Below are positions 32,891 through 42,315 of a stretch of 64,000 nt of DNA, piece after piece. Origin of the DNA: Coraliomargarita sinensis. GTDB taxonomy: Bacteria > Verrucomicrobiota > Verrucomicrobiia > Opitutales > Coraliomargaritaceae. Location of the stretch: assembly GCF_003185655.1 (NCBI RefSeq), contig NZ_QHJQ01000003.1:124001-188000 (forward strand), written 5' to 3'. A program made the position numbers and the translations under genes. The notes under the pieces are model-generated. The model did not search any database. It was not told the origin of the DNA and saw only the letters and a program-made list of their open reading frames with translations. Each line of letters opens with the position of its first letter. The first letter of the stretch is position 1.

Positions 32891-33670
32891 TTAACCCTGA
32901 ATCGGGGCGACACGCGCCAGTGGATGTACCGTAATCGGCACGCCTGCGGAGCAAAGAGTGTGATCCGGGCCGCCATCCGGTTCTTCCAAATCGCTGAGGC
33001 TGAAGAGGCGTTTCGAGTATTGAGAAACTTTTGCAGCTTGCAGCGGATAGGGCACATGATGCACCCGTCCACTGAAAAGGCGGCGGCTCTTCCAGTCATA
33101 GGCAAAGAGTCGATAGCGTTCTGCCAAAAAGAATTCGAGGCTGCCTGGCTCCGCTTCGAATGCCCTGCCCTCGCGACGCCAGCGGTAATGTTGGGCTTCG
33201 TCGAACCGGTTATCTTGCTTCAGTTCCGAGCGGCAATCAATCTCCCGTTCACCATGTCTCACCTCCATACGGGCTGTCCGATAATTGAGATGAAAAAACG
33301 TCCGCGCGATCCAATTGGCGACTGAGTTAGGCGTATCCAGAGAATAAAACCAGACTCCGGGACGGCCTATGTGATCGTAGACATAGGTCCTTAAATTCAG
33401 TTCGGGAAAGTTTGAAAGCGCAGGCACCGGCGGCAAGCCACGCGGTCGGACCCCGTGCATCAGAAAAGGCACCACGCCAATCCAGGCCTGCCCTTCATAG
33501 GTATCGACGGTCAGCCCCTCCGGCAGCCCCGCCTGCACCACCTCAGGCGGAACCGCCCAATGCAAAAACAGAAGCTCCGACCAGCGCTGGTACATCACAA
33601 CTGGACTGTCCGGCCGATGCCTTTCCCGACGACGCGCTTCCAGCGGCAGCTCTGACTTGTAATCCGTCAT
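32891..33670 (-). CDS. DUF2071 (YqjF family) protein
   Basis: 259 residues. Family hallmarks seen: the N-terminal WSELLFLHWAVPPEVVQAGLPEGL, VGVVPFLM-like IGVVPFLMHGVRP, FPELNLRTYV and GVWFYSLDT, followed by FHLNYRTARM and LAERYRLFAYD. These proteins are cytoplasmic with an acetoacetate-decarboxylase-like fold; no activity is established. The start at ATG 33670 is chosen because the frame further upstream runs into a family A repeat. Confidence 0.9.
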   Translation of the reverse strand: MTDYKSELPLEARRRERHRPDSPVVMYQRWSELLFLHWAVPPEVVQAGLPEGLTVDTYEGQAWIGVVPFLMHGVRPRGLPPVPALSNFPELNLRTYVYDHIGRPGVWFYSLDTPNSVANWIARTFFHLNYRTARMEVRHGEREIDCRSELKQDNRFDEAQHYRWRREGRAFEAEPGSLEFFLAERYRLFAYDWKSRRLFSGRVHHVPYPLQAAKVSQYSKRLFSLSDLEEPDGGPDHTLCSAGVPITVHPLARVAPIQG

Positions 33671-33725
33671 CTTAAAGCATCGCCGCAACTTTCGGATCAT
33701 AACAACACAACTGAATTTCCAAGTC

Positions 33726-33807
33726 GTAGCCGAACGCCTTCGCGTTTGGTCGTACCGAATTCCAGGCTCCACATACGCTTCGACCAAAGCCTAAGGGCTT
33801 CGGCTAC
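33726..33807. repeat. dispersed palindromic repeat, family A copy 3 (short form)
   Basis: 82 bp, GTAGCCGAACGCCTTCGCGT to AAGGGCTTCGGCTAC. Close to copy 2 at both ends and in the centre (TTCGTCC/TTCGACC-AAAGCCTAAGG). Confidence 0.8.
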
Positions 33808-33871
33808 GGGATAACCCGTACTACCACTCCAAACTCAACTTCTTCAATCCACTGCCAACCATCTTTAATTT

Positions 33872-33983
33872 GTAGCCGAACGCCTTCCTCCTTCGCCAAG
33901 GCTACGGCGGGACAGGTCGCGTTTGATGGTACCGTATTCCGACTCCACGCATGCTTCGACCAAAGCCTAAGGGCTTCGGCTAC
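33872..33983. repeat. dispersed palindromic repeat, family A copy 4 (long form)
   Basis: 112 bp with the same ends as copy 3 plus the internal CTCCTTCGCCAAGGCTACGG insert also seen in copy 1 (21163). It sits 65 bp after copy 3 in the same orientation. The two copies fill the gap 33671-34061. Confidence 0.8.
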
Positions 33984-34061
33984 GGGAATCGTGCGGCGCA
34001 CAGCGATATCCCGACAGTAGCGTATCCCCCAATTGCGGTTAACACGCGCTATCGGATTCGC

Positions 34062-35642
34062 TTATTTTCCCTCGGAATGGAGCAGGATCTTATACTCTAC
34101 CGAATCGATCAAGGCTTCCCAAGTGGCTTCGATAATATTATCACTGGCACCGACCGTGCCCCAGATTTCCTTACCGTCGGTGGACTCGATCTGCACCCGG
34201 ATAATCGCGTCCGTGCCATGCTGGCTGTCCAAAATCCGAACCTTGAAGTCGATCAACTCGACTTCGGAAATCTCCGGGAAGACCGGTGCAATCGCTTTGC
34301 GCAGGGCTGCGTCCAACGCTCCCACCGGTCCATTCGACTCGGCTACCGTGTGGTGGATCTCGTCGCCAACCTTCAACTGAACGGTCGCTTCGGAGACAGT
34401 CCGATTCATTGCGGTCTGGTGGCCGACCATGACCCGATAGCCGATCAATTCGACATCATCTTTCTTACCGTTCAGGTAACGGTTCAGCAGGAGCTTGAAG
34501 GACGCATCGGCCGCCTCGTACTCGTAGCCCTTGTATTCCAGCTCTTTGAGCTTGCCCAGAAATTCCCGGAGCTCGTCTGGATGGGCGTCGAGGTCGACCC
34601 CGACTTCCTTCGCTTTCATCATGACGCTGCTGCGACCCGACATGTCCGAAACGAGTACGCGCGTGCGGTTGCCGACCAGCTCGGGCTCGATGTGCTCGTA
34701 GCTCTCCTTAACCTTGGCAGCGGCGTCGGCGTGGACCCCTCCCTTGTGGGCAAAGGCGCTGGCCCCGACGAAAGGCGCCTTCATATCGTGGGAGCGGTTG
34801 GCCATCTCGTCGACGAAAAGGGAAAGGTCGCGCAGTTTGCTGAGCTGGCTCTTGCAGTTCATCTCCCGCTTCATCTTTAACACCAGATTGGGAATGATCG
34901 TGGTCAAATTAGCGTTTCCGTTGCGCTCACCGACGCCGTTCATCGTGCCCTGGACCAATGTCGCACCGGCGTCGATCCCCGCGAGGGAAACCGCGACACC
35001 AAGTCCGGAGTCGTTGTGGCAATGCACACCGACCAGAGTATCCGGGAAATGCGCACAGACCTTGCCGACAATTGCTTCAACCTCACTGACTAGCTTGCCA
35101 CCGTTGGTATCACAGAGCGTCAGGTTGATCGCCCCGCCACGCTTGGCGGCTTCGAGCGTTTGCAGCGCATAGTCCGGATCGTCGCAGTATCCGTCGAAAA
35201 AGTGCTCCGCATCATAGATCACCTCGCGGCCATTCTCAGTCAGGAAGCGCACCGAGTCCTCGATCATTTTCAGATTCTCTTCCGCGGTGGTGCGTAGGAT
35301 TTCGGTGATATGCAGCAACCAGGTCTTCCCGAAAATAGTGACCACGGGCGTGTCCGCCTCCAGCAGCAACTTTAACTGGGGATCTTCCTCGGCCGGCAAG
35401 CTGGCGCGACGGGTGGAGCCGAAGGCGGCAATCTTGGCATGATGAAGCTTCAGCTTCTTGGCTTCCTCAAAAAAAGCCAAATCCCGCGGGTTCGAGCCCG
35501 GCCAACCACCTTCAATATAATCAATCCCGAACTGATCCAGTTTTTCCGCCACACGCAGCTTGGCGGCAACGGTGAATGACACACCTTCGCCCTGCGTGCC
35601 GTCACGCAAGGTCGTATCGTAGATTTGGATGGCTTGACTCAT
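34062..35642 (-). CDS. cimA: (R)-citramalate synthase
   Basis: Condenses pyruvate and acetyl-CoA to citramalate, the first step of the threonine-independent isoleucine pathway. 526 residues: HMGL-like barrel (IYDTTLRDGTQGEGVSFT with the catalytic Arg-Asp, GVHCHNDSGLGVA, GTMNGVGERNGNANL), a linker with HKGGVHADA and the C-terminal LeuA regulatory domain (VRILDSQHGTDAIIRVQIES). The N-terminal TLRDGTQGEG and the overall arrangement separate CimA from 2-isopropylmalate synthase. The start MSQAIQIYDTTLRDG at 35642 is preferred over the frame to 35669. Confidence 0.93.
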   Translation of the reverse strand: MSQAIQIYDTTLRDGTQGEGVSFTVAAKLRVAEKLDQFGIDYIEGGWPGSNPRDLAFFEEAKKLKLHHAKIAAFGSTRRASLPAEEDPQLKLLLEADTPVVTIFGKTWLLHITEILRTTAEENLKMIEDSVRFLTENGREVIYDAEHFFDGYCDDPDYALQTLEAAKRGGAINLTLCDTNGGKLVSEVEAIVGKVCAHFPDTLVGVHCHNDSGLGVAVSLAGIDAGATLVQGTMNGVGERNGNANLTTIIPNLVLKMKREMNCKSQLSKLRDLSLFVDEMANRSHDMKAPFVGASAFAHKGGVHADAAAKVKESYEHIEPELVGNRTRVLVSDMSGRSSVMMKAKEVGVDLDAHPDELREFLGKLKELEYKGYEYEAADASFKLLLNRYLNGKKDDVELIGYRVMVGHQTAMNRTVSEATVQLKVGDEIHHTVAESNGPVGALDAALRKAIAPVFPEISEVELIDFKVRILDSQHGTDAIIRVQIESTDGKEIWGTVGASDNIIEATWEALIDSVEYKILLHSEGK

Positions 35643-35856
35643 AGCAAATAGGAAAGCCGTAGAAAACAAAGTGATGCCCGCTTCGGGGCAAACTCAAAAA
35701 CAGAGAGCGGACATTCCTGTCCGCTGGATTTTAGCTTCCGAGCGGATAGACAAGCACGGCTGGAAAGCGCCCCCGACTCAGAGTCATCGCTCAGTGCGGA
35801 TAATTACAAAACATAAAAAATAGAAAGGAAATGCTCCGGTCCCCAAACTTTGGTGT

Positions 35857-35933
35857 AGACCCAAGACCCTCCGCTTCACGGTGTGAAGGCTACGGCGTGA
35901 CAGCCTTCCCTCTCGCTTCGCTCCTGCGAAGGC

Positions 35934-35937
<4 letters not shown>
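35857..35937. repeat. repeat-like hairpin DNA abutting the tRNA 3' end
   Basis: CTCCGCTTCACGGTGTGAAG, GGCTACGGCGTGACAGCC and CCTTCCCTCTCGCTTCGCTC run directly into the tRNA 3' end. The right part (GCGAAGG) pairs with CCTTCCC/CCTTCGC-type sequence to its left. The style (CTACGGCG.GACAG) is that of the family A insert. Confidence 0.4.
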
Positions 35938-36024
<87 letters not shown>

Positions 36025-36199
36025 ATACCAGAAGACAAAGAGTTATCAGTGGATTACCACAGAGTTCAACCCCCTTTTTGGAAAATTTAACCGCCCCCCG
36101 AATCGGGGCTCAATTTTGAAGACTCGATCCGGTATGAAAAACCAGCGATGTGGTTTTTGGGTGGCATTGGGGCCGATAAAAGTTTTCAGAAGAGCAGAC

Positions 36200-37483
36200 A
36201 TGACCGGGCAGACAAAAAAATCGATCGCCGTCATCGGCGGCGGGGCGGCCGGCTACTTTGCCGCGTTGACGGCGGCCGAATTGGATCCGTCGGCGGAGGT
36301 CACCATCTATGAGGCCAGCCGGCGGACATTGACAAAGGTCCAGATCTCGGGCGGCGGCCGTTGCAATGTCACTCACAGCTGTTTTGCCCCGAAACAATTG
36401 ACCCGTCACTACCCGCGCGGCAGCCGCGAACTTCTCGGCGCCTTCCATCGCTGGCAGCCCCGGGACACGATCGACTGGTTTGCCGACCGGGGCGTGTCCC
36501 TGAAAACCGAAGCCGACGGGCGCATGTTCCCGGTCACGGACGACTCGAAAACCATCATTCAATGTTTTGAACAGCAGGCCAACCGGCTCGGTATCCGGCT
36601 TGAAAAGAACCTCGGCCTCCAGGGAATGGCGGTGGAGCCCGATGGCCGGATGACCCTCGAATTCAGCGACGGCAGCTTCCGGCATGCGGACAAGGTTTGC
36701 CTCGCGACGGGCTCCCTCAAGGGATCGAAGCTGAGTCGCTCACTGGAGAGCCTCGGCCACCACATCGAACCGCTCGCCCCCTCCCTGTTCGCCTTCAATC
36801 TGGCCGACAAACGCACCCACGGGCTTGCAGGGCTCTCCGTCCAGAATGCTTCCGTCAAGACCGCCCGCAAGGGCTCCGACCAGAAAGGCCCCGTCCTCAT
36901 GACCCATCGCGGCCTGAGCGGCCCCGCAATCCTGAAATTGTCGGCATGGGAAGCCCGCGAGCTGCAGGCCCAAAACTATCATTTCCAGATTTGGATCAAT
37001 TGGCTGGGCGATACTTCCGAAAACCAGGTGCGCGAACGTTTCAGTCAGTTGCGAAAAGGCAAAACCCAGGTCAAGAGCAAGGTCTTTGAGGCACTCCCCC
37101 GCCGCTTCTGGGAGCGACTGGTCGAAACCTGCGGAGTCGGCGAGGAGCAGAAATGGGCCCAGCTGCCCAAGGATAAGGAAAGTGCCCTTGTCGGGGAACT
37201 GATCCAGGGCTGCTATTCCGTCCAGGGGAAGACCACCAACAAAGAAAATGTTAATATTTCACTTGTAAGATCAAATGGCCTTCCGAAGGTCGTTCCCAGT
37301 GAGTTTGTGACCTGTGGTGGCATCTGCAGAAAGGAAATCGACTGGAGAACAATGGAGTCGAAAATCGTGCCCGGGCTCCACTTTGCCGGTGAATGCATCG
37401 ACTACGATGGGATTACAGGAGGCTTCAACTTCCAAGGGGCTTGGACGACTGGGCGGATTGCCGGACTGGCGATAACTGAATAG
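36200..37483 (+). CDS. BaiN/HI0933 family FAD-dependent flavoprotein
   Basis: 427 residues from ATG 36200. FAD-binding Rossmann motif IAVIGGGAAGYFAALTAAE, the family signature KVQISGGGRCNVTHS, the mid-protein ATGS segment and the C-terminal [20 protein letters not shown] with final WTTGRIAG. The family (also called AtuA/YhiN-like) comprises NAD(P)/FAD oxidoreductases, mostly of unknown substrate. Its last ~80 codons are remarkable: they recur twice downstream (38227-38466 and 43142-43405), and positions 37265-37365 are a perfect 101-bp match to 43184-43284. The present 3' end may therefore be a substitute brought in by an inserted element. Confidence 0.9.
   Translation: MTGQTKKSIAVIGGGAAGYFAALTAAELDPSAEVTIYEASRRTLTKVQISGGGRCNVTHSCFAPKQLTRHYPRGSRELLGAFHRWQPRDTIDWFADRGVSLKTEADGRMFPVTDDSKTIIQCFEQQANRLGIRLEKNLGLQGMAVEPDGRMTLEFSDGSFRHADKVCLATGSLKGSKLSRSLESLGHHIEPLAPSLFAFNLADKRTHGLAGLSVQNASVKTARKGSDQKGPVLMTHRGLSGPAILKLSAWEARELQAQNYHFQIWINWLGDTSENQVRERFSQLRKGKTQVKSKVFEALPRRFWERLVETCGVGEEQKWAQLPKDKESALVGELIQGCYSVQGKTTNKENVNISLVRSNGLPKVVPSEFVTCGGICRKEIDWRTMESKIVPGLHFAGECIDYDGITGGFNFQGAWTTGRIAGLAITE
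37265..37365 (+). repeat. 101-bp direct repeat, left copy (possible attachment core)
   Basis: Identical to 43184-43284. It begins GTAAGATCAAATGGCC and ends GGAGTCGAAAAT, inside the 3' end of the BaiN gene. Sequence on the right side of the two copies then differs at most third codon positions while coding nearly the same protein. This is what a recombination site within a coding 3' end would leave. Confidence 0.9.
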
Positions 37484-37536
37484 CTATTAAGCCCGAACGG
37501 CTTGACTTTCGCTTTACCGCATTGCAGTGTTACAGC

Positions 37537-37782
37537 ATGGCAACAGCAATACCTATCAGCAAGCGCGGCACCGTAACGATACCACCAGAGATGCGGAAAC
37601 GTCTCGGAGTCGACCAGTTACGAAACCCGATGCTTCTGATTGAAGAACGCGACGGAAAACTCTATCTGGAGCCAGCCGCAGCAATTCCAGTTCGAGACAT
37701 TCCAAAGTCAACGCTTCGGAGCTGGATCAAAGAGGACGAAAAAGAAATGGCCGCTTTTCGTAGCACCCAGAAGGGCAAGTAG
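37537..37782 (+). CDS. AbrB/MazE-type antitoxin
   Basis: 81 residues. The N-terminal swapped-hairpin DNA-binding domain is plain: ISKRGTVTIPPEMRKRLGV, then LLIEERDGKLYLEP. The C-terminal segment (STLRSWIKEDEKEMAAFR) is the likely toxin-binding tail. It ends in TAG overlapping by one base the GTG of the PIN toxin. It would neutralise the toxin and repress the pair. The upstream frame to 37522 adds five residues and is not preferred. It lies 53 nt after the BaiN stop, at the left end of the island. Confidence 0.85.
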   Translation: MATAIPISKRGTVTIPPEMRKRLGVDQLRNPMLLIEERDGKLYLEPAAAIPVRDIPKSTLRSWIKEDEKEMAAFRSTQKGK

Positions 37783-38204
37783 TGGATCTCTTTCTGGACA
37801 CAAGTGTGCTTCTTTCTGCCTGCGGGTCCGACAAAGGAGCAAGTCGTTACATTCTCGAATCGGCGAATGATTACGACTGGAACCTAATCAGTGCCCACTA
37901 CTGCCGAGAGGAAACTTCCCGTAACTTGTGCAAACTCGGCGAGAGTGCGCAAGACTACTTCGACAAGCACTTGGACAGACTCATTGATTGGCAACTCAAC
38001 GCCCTTACCGCAGACGACATCATTGTATTTGAGAAAGCCAAGGATCGCCCCGTGTTGATCAGCGCGCTGGCCAGCAAGCCGGATGCGCTACTCACCTTGG
38101 ACAGAGCCGACTTCCATAACCGACTCGGGCGACAATTCTATGGCATCGCCATTCGAACACCCGGCGAGTGGCTAATGGAGCAACGTGATACGGGCTTGCT
38201 GTAG
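37782..38204 (+). CDS. PIN-domain toxin (VapC-like ribonuclease)
   Basis: 140 residues, starting at GTG that overlaps the antitoxin stop by one base, so translation is coupled. PIN acidic residues: Asp6 (LFLDTSVLL), Glu in [10 protein letters not shown] and Asp in [10 protein letters not shown]. The C-terminus ([13 protein letters not shown]) is intact. Such toxins cut RNA when the antitoxin is lost, which stabilises mobile DNA. A 5'-truncated relative lies at 42862-43137, and in both places a BaiN 3'-end copy follows directly. VapC partners with AbrB antitoxins are well known. Confidence 0.88.
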   Translation: MDLFLDTSVLLSACGSDKGASRYILESANDYDWNLISAHYCREETSRNLCKLGESAQDYFDKHLDRLIDWQLNALTADDIIVFEKAKDRPVLISALASKPDALLTLDRADFHNRLGRQFYGIAIRTPGEWLMEQRDTGLL

Positions 38205-38208
38205 TCAA

Positions 38209-38466
38209 ATGGATGTAAAATCCTGCACTAAGGAAAAGTTCAATATTTCACTTGTAGGAAAAGAAGCTAAGTATTACCCTGAGTTTGTGACATGTGGTGG
38301 AGTATCTAGGAAGGAAATCGACTGGCGCACGATGGAATCGAAAATTGTCCCCGGGCTCCACTTCGCCGGAGAATGCATCGACTACGACGGCATTACTGGG
38401 GGCTTCAATTTCCAGGGAGCGTGGACAACAGCTCGTATAGCAGGGACCGCAATATGCAGGCTTTAG
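38209..38466 (+). pseudogene. second copy of the BaiN 3' end (detached C-terminal fragment)
   Basis: From about 38227 it encodes the last ~80 residues of the BaiN family (FNISLV ... [20 protein letters not shown] ... [19 protein letters not shown]). It is diverged at the nucleotide level from copies 1 and 3 but conserved in protein. An ATG at 38209, five bases after the toxin stop, could let it be translated as an 85-residue peptide, but it lacks the FAD-binding part and cannot be a working enzyme. The open frame suggests that it was recently part of a whole gene or is kept as a recombination target. Confidence 0.8.
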
Positions 38467-38486
38467 GTCACAGCCATAGATGAATT

Positions 38487-39179
38487 TTACAATTTGGAGG
38501 CTAGAATAATTTCGATTAATCTCTCGGCCTCCTCTAGCGAGAATATCCCCCCAAAGTAAGGCCCCACACTGAGTCCGTCCGGCCACGCAACCGGGATTGC
38601 GCTGAATAATGAATGACCATAAAAGTCGTAAACCATATCCTCCGGAGCTGAACCAAGTTCCCCCTTTGGCTTAGGCTTAAGAGCCACTACCCATTCTGTT
38701 GAACGGAATTTCAAAAATTTGTAATTATGCTCAAAAAAAGAAGGCGATTGTTTGACATCAATGACAATCATAGGCGGGCACTCACCCGAATATTTTTTAA
38801 TTACTTCGAATATTCGCCATCCATTGAAATAATTATCCCTATACCAATCTTTTAGAATAGGGAAGCCTCCTGAAGCGCCTGTAGACTTTGTCCCGCCAGA
38901 AAATCTTACTTTCAGAAGAATAACATCGGGACTTTCACTGGACTCAAAAAAAGTCTTAGCGGATGCCGCCCGAACCAGGCTTTTATCAAGAGTTCTAATG
39001 CGAAGCTTATGGTGCCGTTCTATGAGATTGAGGTCTATGTCTCTGGCACTCTCAAGGTCAGCAACTAAACTAAGTGATGAGTTCACTGTTTCTTTACGCT
39101 GATCGTCCACACGCGAATTCTCTGAACTGCAACCTAAAGCTACAAAAAACAAGCATGAGATGGATATCAGAAATTTCAT
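38487..39179 (-). CDS. putative lipoprotein, unknown function
   Basis: 230 residues with a clear lipoprotein signal (MKFLISISCLFFVALGCSSE). The mature protein has no recognised domain; a hydrophobic beta-like stretch (MIVIDVKQSPSFF) and a Tyr/Phe-rich C-terminal third are visible. Codon use is more AT-rich than in the core region. It is the last gene of a minus-strand run of five envelope genes between BaiN 3'-end copies 2 and 3, and its stop lies 20 nt from copy 2. Confidence 0.7.
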   Translation of the reverse strand: MKFLISISCLFFVALGCSSENSRVDDQRKETVNSSLSLVADLESARDIDLNLIERHHKLRIRTLDKSLVRAASAKTFFESSESPDVILLKVRFSGGTKSTGASGGFPILKDWYRDNYFNGWRIFEVIKKYSGECPPMIVIDVKQSPSFFEHNYKFLKFRSTEWVVALKPKPKGELGSAPEDMVYDFYGHSLFSAIPVAWPDGLSVGPYFGGIFSLEEAERLIEIILASKL

Positions 39180-39212
39180 ACCCTTTGAAAGTCAGGTTAA
39201 TATTGGTACAGA

Positions 39213-40430
39213 TCAGCCATTATCAAAAATCAAACGTCCTTCTTCAAAAACGCTTTGGTTTCCCGGATTTGATCGCAGCTCCAGCACCCGCAGTGTTTCT
39301 TCGATAATTAGACCCTCTTCGTAGAGTAGATTATAGTGCAAGAGCCATTTCTCCGGCGCGGTAGATTCGTGTGCAACTAGCCGTGACACCGTATACGCAA
39401 ATTGCTTATCCGGCCCTCGGATCTGATCCACCAATGCGCTTATTACTTCTGGATCGGAAGAGTTGATCTCAAGTAAAGCCTGCACAGCCCTAGTCTGTGC
39501 CCTTTTCATGGACGGATTGACTGCTTTCACTTGCTCGATCAAGTATGGAACTGCGGACGATGCCTTTGGGCCGATAGCACCCAAAGCATCAGCAGCAGAT
39601 TCACGGAAAAATTCCTGCTCATCTCCTAGAATCTCAATTAGAACCGGAACCGCTGAGGCGAATTGCTCTCCACCCATGGTATCAATCGCTTGAAGCGCCC
39701 TCAGACGAGTCATGCGATGGGAATGCTCCAGGTATTCGATAATTTTCGGAACAGCAGCGGCAGCATTGCCTTCCATAACTGCAATAATGCTGATCAACTC
39801 ACGCAATGAATATGCATCAACTGCTGGGCTCTCCAAGGCTTCCAATAAGTTCGGCAACACTGTTTGTGGCAATGGGCCCACAGCATTTAATCCCCTCACC
39901 GCAGACTCAACAGTAGCCGGACTTTCCGACAAAAGTCCATCCAGTAAAAATTGAAAGTGCTCCGTGTCTTTACCTCGCAGCAATGCGAGAGCAGTATGTG
40001 AAGCAAATCGCACTGCCACTCGTTCGTGCTGCAAGCTCGCCTCGAGGCTTGGTATGGATGCATCCCCTATTCTCGCTAACGCATGAATGGAGTTCCAGCG
40101 CGTCTTCCGCTTTTCCAGTCCTTTAATAAGTGTGGGTATCGCAGCCTCCGCCTTTGGACCGATCCGGCCCAAAGCACGCGCCGCCGAGTCAGCCATCACG
40201 TCGCCTTCCATCAGTTCAATGAGCGAAGGAACCGCTACTTTAGCCTCTGCCCCGCGTCCACCAATAAATTCAACTGCACGATGACGTGTATCGAAATCTT
40301 CACTCTTTAACGATTCAATCAATACGGCTATAGCCGCTCTATTGCTCAAGAGAGGATACTTTTTTGCCTCATCGGAAGCGTGCCCCAGAACCACGACAAG
40401 ACAACTAGCGTAGAGTAAGAAATAGCGCAT
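39213..40430 (-). CDS. exported HEAT-repeat protein
   Basis: 405 residues. Signal peptide (MRYFLLYASCLVVVLGHASD), then about seven to eight HEAT-like helical repeats of ~35-40 residues, several with the phrase A..ALG.IGPKA..AIP.LI / AVP.LIE (for example ALGRIGPKAEAAIPTLI and ALGAIGPKASSAVPYLI). This makes a right-handed solenoid for protein binding. No catalytic motif. Exported HEAT proteins of this style are frequent in Verrucomicrobiota. It is island cargo; the partner is unknown. Confidence 0.82.
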   Translation of the reverse strand: MRYFLLYASCLVVVLGHASDEAKKYPLLSNRAAIAVLIESLKSEDFDTRHRAVEFIGGRGAEAKVAVPSLIELMEGDVMADSAARALGRIGPKAEAAIPTLIKGLEKRKTRWNSIHALARIGDASIPSLEASLQHERVAVRFASHTALALLRGKDTEHFQFLLDGLLSESPATVESAVRGLNAVGPLPQTVLPNLLEALESPAVDAYSLRELISIIAVMEGNAAAAVPKIIEYLEHSHRMTRLRALQAIDTMGGEQFASAVPVLIEILGDEQEFFRESAADALGAIGPKASSAVPYLIEQVKAVNPSMKRAQTRAVQALLEINSSDPEVISALVDQIRGPDKQFAYTVSRLVAHESTAPEKWLLHYNLLYEEGLIIEETLRVLELRSNPGNQSVFEEGRLIFDNG

Positions 40431-40505
40431 AAGTATAGGTGGTTTTAACTACTTTAAAGGAAGAAGATATTTCCATTAGTTGAACATGAAGAGAGACGGC
40501 GTATT

Positions 40506-41621
40506 TTACTCACTCTTTCCGGCCTCACTATCCACCTGTATTCCGTCAAAAAGATGAGAATACTCTTCAGGGACCTTGTGCCCATCTGTAGTGCTGTAAG
40601 TATTCCAGCCGCCCCTGTCGTTTATCCAATGTGCTTTAAACGATACCGAACCAGGACGACCCCTTTTACCAGTGTAATTCTTCATCGAAATCACACGATC
40701 TTTTTTGTAAACCCAAAATGGCTCTTTTAAGTTTTTTAAGAATGTCCGGGTATATTTAGCTTCAACAATCTGCCGATCAAATATTTCCCTGGACGCTCTT
40801 AAAAAATCGTCTCTAAGTTTATCAATGTACTCCTCATTCGTTGGTACATACACCTGCACACCCCCATCTATTTTTTGTACTCTTTTAGATTTCTTTTCAT
40901 ACTCAGAAATCTCTTCCGATAACTCTTGGGACAAGCGGTTAAACTCTGAGACCTGCTTGTCTGATGCACCCAGAAGTTTTTGATAGTGTTCTGTCATTTT
41001 AAAGGGATAATGCATAAAATGTATGGGATCGCTTTGCGTCACTGCTTCTAGATGCTCCTCCTCGTCCCCTGAAACCCTTTTGAAAGTCCAATGTGCCAAA
41101 TGATAGCCAGATCTCCAAAAAGCACGCTTGGCCTCTATTATTTGCACGCTTTCTTTCCTGTGCGCTTCTCTTATAGCTTCGAGCCGATCTTCATCGGATA
41201 CATCAGATATAGCATCCCGATAAGATGAATTCTTAGCCTCCACTAACTCTGTAATATGCCTCATCTTATCGTCAAATCTCGCCCTTAGAATTTCCCTGCG
41301 ATTGTTTAAAAATACAGTCCAAAAGCTAAGCTCTGCCTCCTTCTCAAAGTTGGGTATTCCGGTGCAAACGATCTGATATTCCAGTGGATCAAATGAAAGC
41401 GCTAAAATATCGCCGATCTGTTCAAATTCTCTCGTCCCTGTTTTATCCGCGAATTCTCCGAGAAGTTCTTCTTCAAATTCATTGGTCATTACCATCGCGA
41501 CGCATTCAGCAAATTCGCGCTGAGGATCCAGCGTTCTCATGGCATCCATTTTAATGAATATCTCTCCATGGATTGTGCTGAGTAGAATTACCAGAGTTGC
41601 TGGAATGAATTTATTTTTCAT
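40506..41621 (-). CDS. exported protein of unknown function, charged helical
   Basis: 371 residues. A short signal peptide (MKNKFIPATLVILLSTIHG) is followed by a mostly helical Glu/Lys/Arg-rich body with coiled-coil potential around residues 110-175 and 220-280, and a Tyr/Trp/Gly-rich C-terminus (GKRGRPGSVSFKAHWINDRG). No family is recognised. It is AT-richer than the core genes. It is 13 nt downstream of the next lipoprotein gene (41635), so probably co-transcribed. Confidence 0.65.
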   Translation of the reverse strand: MKNKFIPATLVILLSTIHGEIFIKMDAMRTLDPQREFAECVAMVMTNEFEEELLGEFADKTGTREFEQIGDILALSFDPLEYQIVCTGIPNFEKEAELSFWTVFLNNRREILRARFDDKMRHITELVEAKNSSYRDAISDVSDEDRLEAIREAHRKESVQIIEAKRAFWRSGYHLAHWTFKRVSGDEEEHLEAVTQSDPIHFMHYPFKMTEHYQKLLGASDKQVSEFNRLSQELSEEISEYEKKSKRVQKIDGGVQVYVPTNEEYIDKLRDDFLRASREIFDRQIVEAKYTRTFLKNLKEPFWVYKKDRVISMKNYTGKRGRPGSVSFKAHWINDRGGWNTYSTTDGHKVPEEYSHLFDGIQVDSEAGKSE

Positions 41622-41634
41622 AAGTGACTATTCT

Positions 41635-42258
41635 TTAAATACGATTTTCGGGCCCAAAGCCATCAATAGGCTCCTCGGTTGTGAGCCGTATCCCTAATCG
41701 GCTCCAGTCAAAATCTGATTCCTTTAGTAACTCCCAATGTTTAAATTCAAAACGCTGGCTCCCGTCCGGAAGCTCTACTCTTCTTGAGCGTATCCGATCT
41801 TGGATGCCGTTAATTCGCTCAACGCTTACCGTTTCGATTAAGTCAAAGCTGGGTTTTCCATAACATTCTACTCTTTTGAAGTCCTTCCAGAGATAAAACG
41901 GCACAAAGCATCGGAATCGGTATCTTCCGTGTAATTCCGCAACAAATATGAAATCATCTTCGGGGATGCCTGATCGCGATAAATTAGGAACCAACATCCC
42001 AGCCCTCATTAAACTTCTGCTGGACACCTGATAAGCATTCGGGAAACGGGCTAAAAACTCTAGCACATATTCATTGTTCTTCGCTAATTCTTTGATCAAA
42101 GGAACGTATACTTCATCTGGCAGTGATTTTAAATACTCTTTCTCTGCTTGGATGTATGCCAAGACTGGGTCCTGCGGAGCTTCATCTCCAGACTTCTCTT
42201 GTGAACATGATACCAAGGTAAGAGATAGGAGCAACAAACTATAAACAGATATTTTCAT
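41635..42258 (-). CDS. putative lipoprotein, unknown function
   Basis: 207 residues from ATG 42258 with signal MKISVYSLLLLSLTLVSCSQ (lipobox VSC). The mature part begins with an acidic linker and continues with a soluble domain without known motifs. The frame to 42288 adds ten residues ahead of the signal and is less likely. It lies between two other exported products in the island. Confidence 0.7.
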   Translation of the reverse strand: MKISVYSLLLLSLTLVSCSQEKSGDEAPQDPVLAYIQAEKEYLKSLPDEVYVPLIKELAKNNEYVLEFLARFPNAYQVSSRSLMRAGMLVPNLSRSGIPEDDFIFVAELHGRYRFRCFVPFYLWKDFKRVECYGKPSFDLIETVSVERINGIQDRIRSRRVELPDGSQRFEFKHWELLKESDFDWSRLGIRLTTEEPIDGFGPENRI

Positions 42259-42315
42259 TTCTTTCAATGTATGCCGAGACAGGTGCATCTATGTCGATGC
42301 CACATCTGTCTTGGA